A stretch of 64,000 nt of DNA from Microbispora hainanensis (GTDB lineage Bacteria > Actinomycetota > Actinomycetes > Streptosporangiales > Streptosporangiaceae), in the NCBI RefSeq assembly GCF_006874475.1, contig NZ_VIRM01000003.1:62001-126000 (forward strand), read 5' to 3'. Below the pieces are notes generated by a model. That model did no database searches. It saw nothing but the letters and a program-made list of their open reading frames with translations, and was not told the DNA's origin. The position numbers were made by a program, and so were the translations under genes. This document shows, piece by piece, positions 28,058 through 36,390 of the stretch. Positions within the stretch are counted from its first letter, which is position 1. Each line of letters begins with the position of its first letter.

Positions 28058-28605
28058 TACAGGGCCCTTCCCTGCGTGGCGTGCGGCGAGACCTTCACCA
28101 CCGGCGCCGACAGGCCGCTCCACTCGGCCTCGCGGATCGCCTTCATCGCGAGCTTGCGCTGCTTGGGGTCCAGGCGGTCGATGAACAGCACGCCGTCGAG
28201 ATGGTCGGTCTCGTGCTGGAAGCAGCGCGCCATGAGGTCGGTGCCCTCGATCGTCACCGGCTCGCCATGCATGTTGAAGCCCTTGGCCACCGCCCTGATC
28301 GCGCGGGGCGTCGGGAAGGTCAGGCCGGGGAAGGACAGGCAGCCCTCCTCGCCCTCCTCGTCGATATCGCCGCCGAGGTCGAGATCGGGGTTGATGAGGT
28401 GCCCGAGCTGCTCGTCAACGTAGTAGGTGAACACGCGCAGGCCGACGCCGATCTGCGGCGCGGCCAGGCCGGCGCCCGGCGCGTCCATCATGGTGTCGGT
28501 CAGGTCCTTGACGAGCTTGCGCAGTTCCTTGTCGAAGTCGACCACCGGCTCGGCCGGGGTGCGCAGCACCGGGTCGCCGAACAGGCGGATCGGCTGAATG
28601 GCCAA
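28057..28605 (-). CDS. def: Peptide deformylase
   Basis: The 182-residue metalloenzyme shows the three family motifs [19 protein letters not shown] and QHETDHLDG, with Cys and two His as metal ligands and the Glu as base. It removes the formyl group from nascent proteins, the complement of fmt. It is 46 bases downstream of the paralogous unknown gene at 28652. Confidence 0.96.
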   Translation of the reverse strand: MAIQPIRLFGDPVLRTPAEPVVDFDKELRKLVKDLTDTMMDAPGAGLAAPQIGVGLRVFTYYVDEQLGHLINPDLDLGGDIDEEGEEGCLSFPGLTFPTPRAIRAVAKGFNMHGEPVTIEGTDLMARCFQHETDHLDGVLFIDRLDPKQRKLAMKAIREAEWSGLSAPVVKVSPHATQGRAL

Positions 28606-28651
28606 GGGTTGACTCCGTTCACGTCACGTACACGAGGAGGATCACCCCAGT

Positions 28652-29893
28652 CTACGGGCGTGAACGCACCTTCATCGCCGTCTTCCTGGCGGTCTTGGCG
28701 ATCAGCGGATCGGGGTGGTGCCTGCCGAGCATCTCCAGCACCGCGAGGGCGTCGGGGTGGTCGGCCCGGCCCATCTGGGGCACCAGCGTCAGCAGGTCCT
28801 CCCCGAGGAGGTCGAAATGGGCCACCGAGTCGACCGGGGCGCCGATGTAGAGCAGGGCGGCGAGGGTGTCCACCGCCACCCAGGCCCCGTCGCCCTCGCC
28901 GAGGGCCGGCGCCTCCAGGTCCCGTACGCCCAGCCAGGCCGCGGCGTAGCGCCACATCATCGGCTCGTCCAGGGCCTCCCGTACGGCCTGCGCGGCCTCC
29001 GGGCCCAGCTCCTCCAGCACGGTCCCGGCGGTGCCGCGCTGGGCGGCGTTGCCCGACGCGGCGATCTTGATGAGCTCGCGCGCCGCGTCCTCGGGCACCC
29101 GGCGCTCCAGCCACAGCGTGGCGGCGCTGGCCGAGGCCCGGCCGGTCAGCATGGCGTCGATGAGCTCGGCGGCGCCCAGCTCGGCGAGCGCGGCCACCTC
29201 GCCGAGCGACGGCGCGTCGTGGCCCTCCCTGAGCAGGTCGCGGCGCACGGCCCACACGCCCGGCTGGGTGAGCCGGACGAGCTCCCCGGTCAGCTCGATC
29301 AGCCCGCAATACTCCAGCAGCGCCATGGCCGCCGCCAGCTCCCCCGGCAGCGTCATCCGCAGCCGCCGCAGGTCCGCCGGCCGCGCGTCGCACCCCACCT
29401 CGTGGGCCTGGAGGATGCCGCCGGCCAGGGCGGCGAGCGGCATGCCCTCACGCACCGAGTAGATCGTCGCGAGGATCTCGGTCAGGTGCTCGTCGATGAC
29501 CGCCGACCCGGTCAGGCCCTCCTCGGTGCGGTCGAGCACGTCCATGACCACGCCGTCCCAGAACTCCATGGGGTCGGGCACGCCGGGCCCGGGGCGGGCG
29601 CCCTGCCGGGTGACCTCCACGAGGCGGCCGTTGACCGCGACCACCCACAGCAGGCGCAGCCTGGCGGCCTCCAGGCCCAGCTCGGCGACGACCGCCTCGG
29701 CCTCGGCGGGGTGCGGCAGCCCCTGCTCGGTGACCTCGCACGCACCCCGGGGAGAGGCCGCGCAGCGGGCCCCGACCCACTCGGCGACGCGGCGGGCGTC
29801 CCGCACGAGCGGGACCTCCCGCACCGCGAGGACGAGCTGCTCGTCGGGGGCGATGTCGACCGGCGGGAAGGTGAGCACGTCGCTGTCGGCCAT
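28652..29893 (-). CDS. Conserved hypothetical protein, shorter member of a tandem paralogous pair
   Basis: The 413-residue protein is related to the gene that precedes it. Both contain the block VREVPLVRDARRVAEWVG (here near the N-terminus, residues about 23-40), a helical middle with VIDEHLTEILATIYSV, and the same C-terminal end DHPDALAVLEMLGRHHPDPL...TARKTAMKVRSR. Helical pairs in the last 150 residues look HEAT-like. No catalytic motif, signal peptide or membrane segment is visible. Its place between priA and def is unusual. No function can be given. Confidence 0.82.
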   Translation of the reverse strand: MADSDVLTFPPVDIAPDEQLVLAVREVPLVRDARRVAEWVGARCAASPRGACEVTEQGLPHPAEAEAVVAELGLEAARLRLLWVVAVNGRLVEVTRQGARPGPGVPDPMEFWDGVVMDVLDRTEEGLTGSAVIDEHLTEILATIYSVREGMPLAALAGGILQAHEVGCDARPADLRRLRMTLPGELAAAMALLEYCGLIELTGELVRLTQPGVWAVRRDLLREGHDAPSLGEVAALAELGAAELIDAMLTGRASASAATLWLERRVPEDAARELIKIAASGNAAQRGTAGTVLEELGPEAAQAVREALDEPMMWRYAAAWLGVRDLEAPALGEGDGAWVAVDTLAALLYIGAPVDSVAHFDLLGEDLLTLVPQMGRADHPDALAVLEMLGRHHPDPLIAKTARKTAMKVRSRP

Positions 29894-29916
29894 TCCAGCA
29901 ACTTACTGCACAGCAG

Positions 29917-31584
29917 TCACCTGATGCCCCGCGAACGAGCCTTGAAAGCCGCTTTCCGGGCGGCTTTGGCGGCGGCCTGGTCCGTCAGCGTGCTGCCGAG
30001 CAGTTCGAGAACCTCGACCACGTCGGGGTGGTCGACCCGCCACATGTCCTCGATCAGATGGGCGGGCGGCCCCGAGGCCGCGATGTTCTCCGCGAAGCCC
30101 TCCGGGTCGGCCTCGGCGGCGGGCAGCGCGAGCGCGAGCATGTCGACGCTCACCCACAGGACCTCCTCGGGGGTGAGCGCGGGCGCGTTCAGGCCCCGCG
30201 AGGACAGCCAGTGGATCGCGTGCGGACGCAGCTCGGCGTCGTCCAGGTAGGACCGCACGACCGGCGCCGCCTCGACGCCCAGCCGGTCGACGATGGTCAC
30301 CGCGACCCCGCGCACCTCCGCCGGGGCGCCGGCCACGGCGGCGAGCAGCTCCGACGCCGCCTGCTCGGGGGTGCGCCGCGACAGCCACTCGGCGATGTCC
30401 CGCTCGGCCGCCTCGTCCGTCGTGCCGTCGCCGATCAGGCCGGCGATCAGCCCGCTCGCGTCGCCCTCGGCCGGGGCGGGCGCGAGCGGGGCGTCCAGGC
30501 CCATGCCGGCGTACAGCTCCCGCAGGCCCCACAGGGCGTGCGCGGTCAGAGCCAGGCCGTCCTCGGTCCGCTGGACCGTTCCCGCATACACCAGAGTGGT
30601 CAGCGCCTCGTCGAGCCGCCCGACGGGCCGCCCCGCGGCCACCTCGCGCAGGTAGTCGGCGAGCGCGTCCACCGGGACGGGCGACTGCAGCCGATAGAGC
30701 AGGTCGTGGATCTGGGACATCCCCTCGTCCACGACCGCCTCCCCGGTGAGCGGCACGGGCCTCTCGACGAGGAACTCCAGCGCCGACCGCCACAGGTCGA
30801 GCAGTTCGTCCTCACCGCGCGCGTCCAGCTCGCGGAAGTCCTCCGCGACCACGACGGCCGTGCCGTCGAGCCGGGCCAGGCCCAGGTCGAGCGCGAGCCG
30901 CCACGCCGGCTCCGGGCACTCGACGCCGAGCTCGGCCGTGCACGCCCGCGCGTCCCTGACCCGCATGGACCGGCGCTTGGTCACCGTGCGGCCGCCCTCC
31001 GCCAGCCAGGTCACCACCAGGTGGGCGTCGCGCAGCAGCGGCACCTCGCGTACGGCCCGCGCCACCTCCTCACGCGGCGCGAGCCGTACGGGCGGCAGGG
31101 GCGCGCAGCCGGGGCAGTCGCACTCGCCGCCGTCCGCCGCGTCCTCCGCCCGCGCGGACTGGGCCGCGTCGAGCTCCAGGGAGTCGGGCCCGATCGCGCT
31201 GAACAGGCTCTTGGCCATGCCGAACTTGGACGTGTCGGCCAGCGCCTGCGGCATCTCGGGCTCGATGCGGTCGATCGTCTCCCGCATCCGGACGGCCGTC
31301 TTGCTGCCGATCTCGCCCGTGTCCAGCAGGAACTCGACCAGTGTCCGCGCCGCGGCGACCGTCTCCGCCGCGCTCTCCGGCGGCGCGATGACCTTGCGCG
31401 GATAGATCTCCAGCAGGAGCTCCTCGAAGGTGCCCGGCCGGAAATCGCCCAGCTCGTTCACCTCCAGGTAGTCGCTGGCGTAGTCGCACAGCAGACGTAC
31501 CTCGTCGACGTCGACCTCGACGTTCCGCTCGCGCCCCCAGGCACGCAGGCCGTCGATGGCCCGGTTCACCCATTCGATCGACAC
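29917..31584 (-). CDS. Conserved hypothetical protein, longer member of a tandem paralogous pair
   Basis: The 555-residue protein has an N-terminal region of about 140 residues absent from its paralogue (DEVRLLCDYASDYLEVNELGD, TVAAARTLVEFLLDTGEIG). A short CDCPGC cysteine cluster near 150 follows, then the shared block VREVPLLRDAHLVVTWLAE. It also shares the helical repeats and the C-terminal DHPDVVEVLELLG...KAARKAAFKARSR. The N-terminal part resembles actinobacterial helical proteins of unknown role. The CxCPxC pattern could bind metal. It lies 23 bases before the smaller paralogue and 40 bases after priA, probably in one transcript. Confidence 0.82.
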   Translation of the reverse strand: MSIEWVNRAIDGLRAWGRERNVEVDVDEVRLLCDYASDYLEVNELGDFRPGTFEELLLEIYPRKVIAPPESAAETVAAARTLVEFLLDTGEIGSKTAVRMRETIDRIEPEMPQALADTSKFGMAKSLFSAIGPDSLELDAAQSARAEDAADGGECDCPGCAPLPPVRLAPREEVARAVREVPLLRDAHLVVTWLAEGGRTVTKRRSMRVRDARACTAELGVECPEPAWRLALDLGLARLDGTAVVVAEDFRELDARGEDELLDLWRSALEFLVERPVPLTGEAVVDEGMSQIHDLLYRLQSPVPVDALADYLREVAAGRPVGRLDEALTTLVYAGTVQRTEDGLALTAHALWGLRELYAGMGLDAPLAPAPAEGDASGLIAGLIGDGTTDEAAERDIAEWLSRRTPEQAASELLAAVAGAPAEVRGVAVTIVDRLGVEAAPVVRSYLDDAELRPHAIHWLSSRGLNAPALTPEEVLWVSVDMLALALPAAEADPEGFAENIAASGPPAHLIEDMWRVDHPDVVEVLELLGSTLTDQAAAKAARKAAFKARSRGIR

Positions 31585-31624
31585 AGGGGCACGCTAACGG
31601 CTCGCTTTGTGCGAGGCGAATCGG

Positions 31625-34435
31625 TCAGATGAGGTCGAGCGGATCAATGTTCACACGGACCACGTCCGGAGCCTTGCGCGCGGAGCGCACACCGGAGGCG
31701 CCCTTGAGCGCCCGGGCCAGCGCGGACCCGAGATAGCGCGGCACCCGGACCATCGCCCGCTCCAGCCCGCCGTCCACCGGCACCGGCCCCAGCACCTGCG
31801 CTCCGGAAGGCAGGTCGGCGGCCGTCAGCGTCTCCCGGATCGCCGCGGCCGGGCCCGTCAGCGTCGCCATCCGGACGGCCGGGGGAAAACCCAGCTCGGC
31901 CCGCTCGTCGAGCTCGCGTTCCGCGAAGGTGACGGGGTCCCAGCGCAGCAGGGCCTGTACGGCGGGCACCGCGGCGTCGGCCAGGACGACCAGCTCCCCC
32001 GCCGGCCGCAGCAGTGCGGCGGCGTTCATCCAGCGCCGCAGCGCCTCCTCGGCCGCGCGCAGGTCGGGACGGCCCAGCAGCGCCCACCCGTCGAGCAGCA
32101 CGGCGGCCGCGTAGCCGCCGTCCGGCACGGGCTCGGCCCCGGGCGTCGCCACGACCAGCGCGGGGGCGCCGCTCACCGTCGCGAGCACGCCGTCGCGTCC
32201 GCTGGTGCGCACGGCCACCGAAGGAAAGGCCCGGCCCAGTTCCTCGGCGGTGCGCCGGGCGCCCACGATGACGGCCCGCACGCCCGTCCCGCCGCAGGAC
32301 GGGCAGCGCCAGTCGCCCGCGATCCGGCCGCACCAGCGGCAGTAGGGCACGGCGTGCCCGCCGCGCAGCGCGAGCGGGCCCGAGCACACCGGCCCGGTGG
32401 CCGTGGGCTCCATGAGCACCGGCTCCGCGAGCGGTCTCGCCCTGCCCCCCGCCCTGCCGCCCGCCTGGCCGGTTTCGGCGGGGGCTCCGGGCCGATGGAG
32501 GTTCGATCCGCGTCCCGTGGCCGTCGCGGCGCGGCCCCGCGCGTCGCCGCCGAGCGCCGGCGCGCCTCCCGGGGCGGCGTCCGCCGCCGGGGCAGGGCGC
32601 ACCAGCGGCAGGCCCGAGCAGCGGGCGGGGGCACGGCAGTGACGGCACGCCAGCGCGGGCAGGTAGCCCCTGCGCGGCACCTGGACGAGCACAGGACCGT
32701 GCTCCAGGCCCTCCCGCAGCGCCCGCCAGGCGATGCTGGGCAGGCGCGCCGCCCTGGCCGCCTGGTCGCGGGCCAGCTCCGCGTCGTCACCCGCCGGGCG
32801 CACCCGGGGCGCCCGGGCCCTGACCGCCGCCCTGTCCGGGACGAGCGGCGCGGCCCAGCCCGTCTCGGCGAGCGCCGTGGCCTCGGCCGTGCGCGCGTAG
32901 CCGCCGACGAGCAGGCCCGCCCCGGCCTGGTACGCCCGCAGGGCGAGCACCTCCCGTGCGTGCGGATAGGGCGCGTGGCGCTCGGCGTGCAGGTCGTCGC
33001 CGTCGTCCCAGACGACCGCCAGCCCCAGGCGGGCCACCGGCGCGTACGCCGCGGGCCTGTTGCCCACCACGATGCCGATCTCGCCGCGCAGCGCCTTGAG
33101 CCAGCGCCGGTAGCGCTCCGCGGGCCCGAGGTCCGCCGTGATCGCCACGTGCGGCGTGTCCCCCAGGGCCGCGGTCACCAGCGCCACGTCCTTGCCGTCG
33201 GGCACCACCACGACGACGTCCCGGCCGCCGTCCAGCGTCGCGCGCGCGGCGGCCGCGATGGCGTGCGGCCACGCCGGCCCGTCCGCGTCCGTGCCGGGCA
33301 GGGCCGTCCACACGGCGCGCGGGGCCCTGCCCTCGGCCAGCGCCTCCAGGAAGGACGCGCCGGCCGGGTAGGCCCCCCAGGCGTCCCCATACGCCCGCAC
33401 CGCGTGCCGCCCCGCCTCCCCGCGTGGCACGGTCTCATGCGGCACCGCCTCGGGCGCGGCCTCGCCTCGCGCGGCCTCGTGTGACGCGGGCTCGGGTCGT
33501 GCCGCCTCCCCTCGCACCGCCTCGTGTCGTGCGGCTTCGGATGGCGTGGTCTCTCCGCGGATCGCCGCCGCGGGCCCCGCATCTTGAGGGGCCGCCTCCT
33601 GCCCCGATCCCACGTCCTCGGCGGGGCGTGAGGGATGGCCGTCGTCGGCGGTCGCGCGTACGGGCTCGGGGGCGGGCGGAGGAACGTCGCCGTCGCCCGG
33701 GGAAGCCGCCCGGCGGGCGGGGGTTCTCGCCTCGCCCTCGACCCGGGCGTGCCGCGGCGGAACGGCCAGCCGCAGGACGTCCGACATGGTCCCGGCGTAG
33801 CGGTCGGCCACGGCGCGGGCCAGCCGCGCGATGTCGGGGGTGAGGACGGGCTCCGGGGAGATCACTCGTTCCAGGAAGGACAGCCGGCCCTCGTGCTCGC
33901 TCTCGGGGAGCCGTTCGAGCAGGAAGCCGTCGGCGAGCTGCCCGGCGAAGCGGACGCGCACCCGGCAGCCGGGCACCGCCTCGGCGTCCATCGTGGTGGG
34001 GACCAGGTAGTCGAAGGGACGGTCGAGGTGCGGCAGCGGCGTGTCAACGACGACCCTGGCGACGGGAAGGTTCTGCGCCGCCTCACGCGCGCCCTTGGAG
34101 GCGCCCGTCCGCGCTCGCCCCGTGGCACCCCGCGCTGCGGCACCCTGCCTCTGCGCCGCCGCGCCTTGACCTCGTGCGGCGGCATCCTGCCCCCGCGCGC
34201 CCCGGCCCTGCGCTGTCGCTCCCTGCCCCTGCGCTGTCGCTCCCTGCCTCTGCGCTGTCGCTCCCTGCCTCTGCGCTGTCGCTCCCTGCCTCTGCGCTGT
34301 CGCTCCCTGCCTCTGCGCTGTCGCTCCCTGCCTCTGCGGTGCCGCGCCGGGCGCCCGCTCGGGCCGCCGTGCGGCGGCCGGGGGCGCCGGAAGGAGCGCC
34401 TCCTGAGGATGCGGGGCGCGGGTCGGCTCGGTCAC
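31625..34435 (-). CDS. priA: Primosomal protein N' (PriA) homologue, degenerate helicase motifs
   Basis: The 936-residue protein has the PriA 3'-DNA-binding domain (RVVVDTPLPHLDRPFDYLVP, about 125-240), a helicase-like core, zinc-binding cysteines (CRHCRAPARC, CRWCG, CPSCGG) and the C-terminal PriA domain. The Walker A GxGKT is absent from the core (PGTDADGPAWPHA...) and the DEAH-type box reads WDDGDD, so it probably does not unwind DNA, as described for other actinobacterial PriA proteins. The first 120 residues include seven-residue repeats (QRQGATA). A second low-complexity insert of Glu/Ala/Arg/His lies at about 240-345. The start is uncertain because of the repeats. Confidence 0.85.
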   Translation of the reverse strand: MTEPTRAPHPQEALLPAPPAAARRPERAPGAAPQRQGATAQRQGATAQRQGATAQRQGATAQRQGATAQGQGATAQGRGARGQDAAARGQGAAAQRQGAAARGATGRARTGASKGAREAAQNLPVARVVVDTPLPHLDRPFDYLVPTTMDAEAVPGCRVRVRFAGQLADGFLLERLPESEHEGRLSFLERVISPEPVLTPDIARLARAVADRYAGTMSDVLRLAVPPRHARVEGEARTPARRAASPGDGDVPPPAPEPVRATADDGHPSRPAEDVGSGQEAAPQDAGPAAAIRGETTPSEAARHEAVRGEAARPEPASHEAARGEAAPEAVPHETVPRGEAGRHAVRAYGDAWGAYPAGASFLEALAEGRAPRAVWTALPGTDADGPAWPHAIAAAARATLDGGRDVVVVVPDGKDVALVTAALGDTPHVAITADLGPAERYRRWLKALRGEIGIVVGNRPAAYAPVARLGLAVVWDDGDDLHAERHAPYPHAREVLALRAYQAGAGLLVGGYARTAEATALAETGWAAPLVPDRAAVRARAPRVRPAGDDAELARDQAARAARLPSIAWRALREGLEHGPVLVQVPRRGYLPALACRHCRAPARCSGLPLVRPAPAADAAPGGAPALGGDARGRAATATGRGSNLHRPGAPAETGQAGGRAGGRARPLAEPVLMEPTATGPVCSGPLALRGGHAVPYCRWCGRIAGDWRCPSCGGTGVRAVIVGARRTAEELGRAFPSVAVRTSGRDGVLATVSGAPALVVATPGAEPVPDGGYAAAVLLDGWALLGRPDLRAAEEALRRWMNAAALLRPAGELVVLADAAVPAVQALLRWDPVTFAERELDERAELGFPPAVRMATLTGPAAAIRETLTAADLPSGAQVLGPVPVDGGLERAMVRVPRYLGSALARALKGASGVRSARKAPDVVRVNIDPLDLI
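33425..33575. repeat. Imperfect repeats encoding the Glu/Ala/His insert of PriA
   Basis: Short variants of CCTCGGGTCGTGCCGCCTC, CTCGTGTCGTGCGGC and similar 12-18 base units recur through this stretch. They code for the EAARHEAVRGEAARPEPASH-like linker between the DNA-binding and helicase-like domains. Confidence 0.65.
34209..34334. repeat. Six tandem copies of a 21-bp unit in the 5' region of priA
   Basis: The unit TGCGCTGTCGCTCCCTGCCTC is repeated six times head to tail, five identical and the first with one change. It encodes QRQGATA repeats on the minus strand. Being a multiple of three it can expand or shrink without a frameshift. Confidence 0.97.
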
Positions 34436-34578
34436 GTCTACGTCCTACCAGACGAGGCGAGCCGCAATCGCACGTACGCCCACCGCCTGTGGACATCCGG
34501 CTGCCCGGCGGGCATGCCCGGGCGGCGCCCGCCGGCAGAGGCGGGCGCCGCCCGCAGTGCGGTGCCGTCAGGCGGGGG

Positions 34579-35766
34579 TCACAGACCCGCGGCCGTACGC
34601 AGGGCGTCGGCCCGGTCGGTGGACTCCCAGGAGAAGCCCTCGCGGCCGAAGTGGCCGTACGCGGCGGTCTCGGAGTAGATCGGGCGCAGCAGGTCGAGAT
34701 CGCGGATGATCGCGGCAGGGCGCAGGTCGAAGACCTGGAGCACCGCGTCCTGGATCACGTTGACCGGCGCCTTCTCGGTGCCGAACGTCTCGATGAACAG
34801 GCCGACCGGCTGGGCCTTGCCGATGGCGTAGGCGACCTGGACCTCGCAGCGGTCGGCCAGGCCGGCCGCGACGACGTTCTTGGCGACCCAGCGCATGGCG
34901 TAGGCGGCCGAGCGGTCGACCTTGGACGGGTCCTTGCCGGAGAAGGCGCCGCCGCCGTGGCGGGCCATGCCGCCGTAGGTGTCGATGATGATCTTGCGGC
35001 CGGTGAGGCCGGCGTCGCCCATGGGCCCGCCGATCTCGAAGCGGCCGGTCGGGTTGACCAGCAGGCGGTAGCCCTCGGTCTCGATCTCCAGGTCGGCCAG
35101 CACGGGCTCGACCACGTGCTCGCGGATGTCGGGGGTCAGCATCTCCCGCAGATCGATCTCCGGGGCGTGCTGGGTGGAGACGACGACGGTGTCGAGGCGG
35201 GCCGGGCGGTCGCCGTCGTACTCGATCGTGACCTGGGTCTTGCCGTCGGGGCGCAGGTAGGGAACCGTGCCGTTCTTCCGCACCTCGGACAGGCGGCGGG
35301 CCATCCGGTGCGCGAGCTGGATCGGCAGCGGCATCAGCTCGGGGGTCTCACGGCAGGCGTAGCCGAACATCAGGCCCTGGTCGCCCGCGCCCTGACGGTC
35401 GAAGTCGTCGGCGCCCTCGCCCTCGCGGTGCTCGTAGGCGTCGTCCACGCCCTGCGCGATGTCCGGCGACTGCGCGCCGATGGACACCGACACGCCACAG
35501 GAGGCGCCGTCGAAGCCCTTGTGGGAGGCGTCGTAACCGATCTCGAGGATCTTCTCGCGGATCAGGGCGGGGATGTCGACGTAGGTCTCCGTCGTCACCT
35601 CGCCGGCGACGTGGACCTGGCCAGTGGTGATCAGCGTCTCGACGGCGACCCGGCTCTTGGGGTCGTCCTTGAGCATGGCGTCGAGAATCGCGTCACTGAT
35701 CTGGTCGGCGATCTTGTCCGGGTGGCCCTCGGTGACCGACTCGGAGGTGAACAGGCGACGGGACAA
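34579..35766 (-). CDS. metK: S-adenosylmethionine synthetase
   Basis: The 395-residue enzyme has the conserved [25 protein letters not shown], and P-loop-like [19 protein letters not shown]. It makes SAM from methionine and ATP. The start is assigned to TTG at 35766 (giving [10 protein letters not shown], the usual N-terminus), because AGGAG lies seven bases upstream. In-frame ATGs at 35781 and 35802 have no site. A long leader hairpin lies just upstream. Confidence 0.95.
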   Translation of the reverse strand: MSRRLFTSESVTEGHPDKIADQISDAILDAMLKDDPKSRVAVETLITTGQVHVAGEVTTETYVDIPALIREKILEIGYDASHKGFDGASCGVSVSIGAQSPDIAQGVDDAYEHREGEGADDFDRQGAGDQGLMFGYACRETPELMPLPIQLAHRMARRLSEVRKNGTVPYLRPDGKTQVTIEYDGDRPARLDTVVVSTQHAPEIDLREMLTPDIREHVVEPVLADLEIETEGYRLLVNPTGRFEIGGPMGDAGLTGRKIIIDTYGGMARHGGGAFSGKDPSKVDRSAAYAMRWVAKNVVAAGLADRCEVQVAYAIGKAQPVGLFIETFGTEKAPVNVIQDAVLQVFDLRPAAIIRDLDLLRPIYSETAAYGHFGREGFSWESTDRADALRTAAGL

Positions 35767-35802
35767 CTCAGGGCTCCTCATGCAGCGGCTGCTGACGTCC
35801 AT

Positions 35803-35842
35803 GAGTGACCGGCGGTAGAGCCGGGCCCCACCGCGGTCACTC
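35803..35842 (-). promoter_or_regulatory. Leader hairpin upstream of metK
   Basis: Arms GAGTGACC...GCGGT (35803-35816) and ACCGC-GGTCACTC (35830-35842) pair over 13 bases with a single bulged base and a 13-base loop. It ends about 37 bases before the TTG start. It does not match the SAM-I or SAM-II aptamer patterns known to me. It may control metK translation or act as an early attenuator. Confidence 0.65.
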
Positions 35843-35854
35843 GATGCTCACGCG

Positions 35855-35860
35855 AGTCTA
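35855..35860 (-). promoter_or_regulatory. Candidate -10 box of metK
   Basis: TAGACT on the minus strand lies 13 bases before the hairpin, placing a transcription start near 35848, so that the hairpin would be at the very 5' end of the mRNA. No convincing -35 is seen. Confidence 0.45.
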
Positions 35861-35952
35861 GCCCTAGGCGCTGCGGAGCCGCGAAGCCATCCGGATTCGG
35901 GTCACCGGGGTTGCTGCCCGCGAACGGGCCCGCCGCGCCCGCCTACGGCGTG

Positions 35953-36321
35953 TCAGAGATCGGGCAGGGGGTCTCTGGGCAGGTCACCGGGTGTGAACGC
36001 CTCCGCGTCCGCCGCCGCCACCACGGCGGCGTACTCGTCGTCGACCTCCAGGGTCATGCCGCCGATTTCGATGCGGGGACCCGACCCGAACTCGATCGGC
36101 CCGAGCCGGGTGCGCCGGGGGTAGCGCGCCCACACCCCCGACGGCTCGTCCCTGCTGAACATCTTGGTGGACAGCAGGGTGATCGACCGGTCCGTCACGA
36201 CGACGAGGAAACCGATCGTGGCAGGGGGCGGCAGGGCCACCGCGGGGAACACGTAACGGATGTCCTCTCCGGGGCCGAGCATCGCCCGGCAGCGCTCCCT
36301 GATCGTGGCGGACACCGGCAT
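35953..36321 (-). CDS. Conserved hypothetical protein, possible PH-like fold
   Basis: The 122-residue protein has an N-terminal helix (SATIRERCRAMLGPGEDIRYVFPA) and then alternating strands (TIGFLVVVTDRSITLLSTKMF, IEFGSGPRIEIGGMTLEVDDEY). The pattern 'GPGEDIRYVF...VVVTDRSITLL' is typical of small bacterial PH-like proteins. No signal peptide is present. It lies between coaBC and metK on the same strand, 69 bases after coaBC. Confidence 0.75.
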   Translation of the reverse strand: MPVSATIRERCRAMLGPGEDIRYVFPAVALPPPATIGFLVVVTDRSITLLSTKMFSRDEPSGVWARYPRRTRLGPIEFGSGPRIEIGGMTLEVDDEYAAVVAAADAEAFTPGDLPRDPLPDL

Positions 36322-36390
36322 GGCGATCGCTCCCTCGACGCACGACCTGTGGGGGCTGGGGCGGGCGCCCGCGCCGGCACCACGCGAAGG

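Noticed and set aside
34209..34334. CRISPR-like array
   Set aside because: The 21-bp units are contiguous with no spacers, lie in frame inside priA and encode heptad repeats.
35803..35842. Known SAM riboswitch upstream of metK
   Set aside because: The conserved SAM-I and SAM-II sequence blocks are absent; only a simple hairpin is visible, so it was reported as an unclassified leader.
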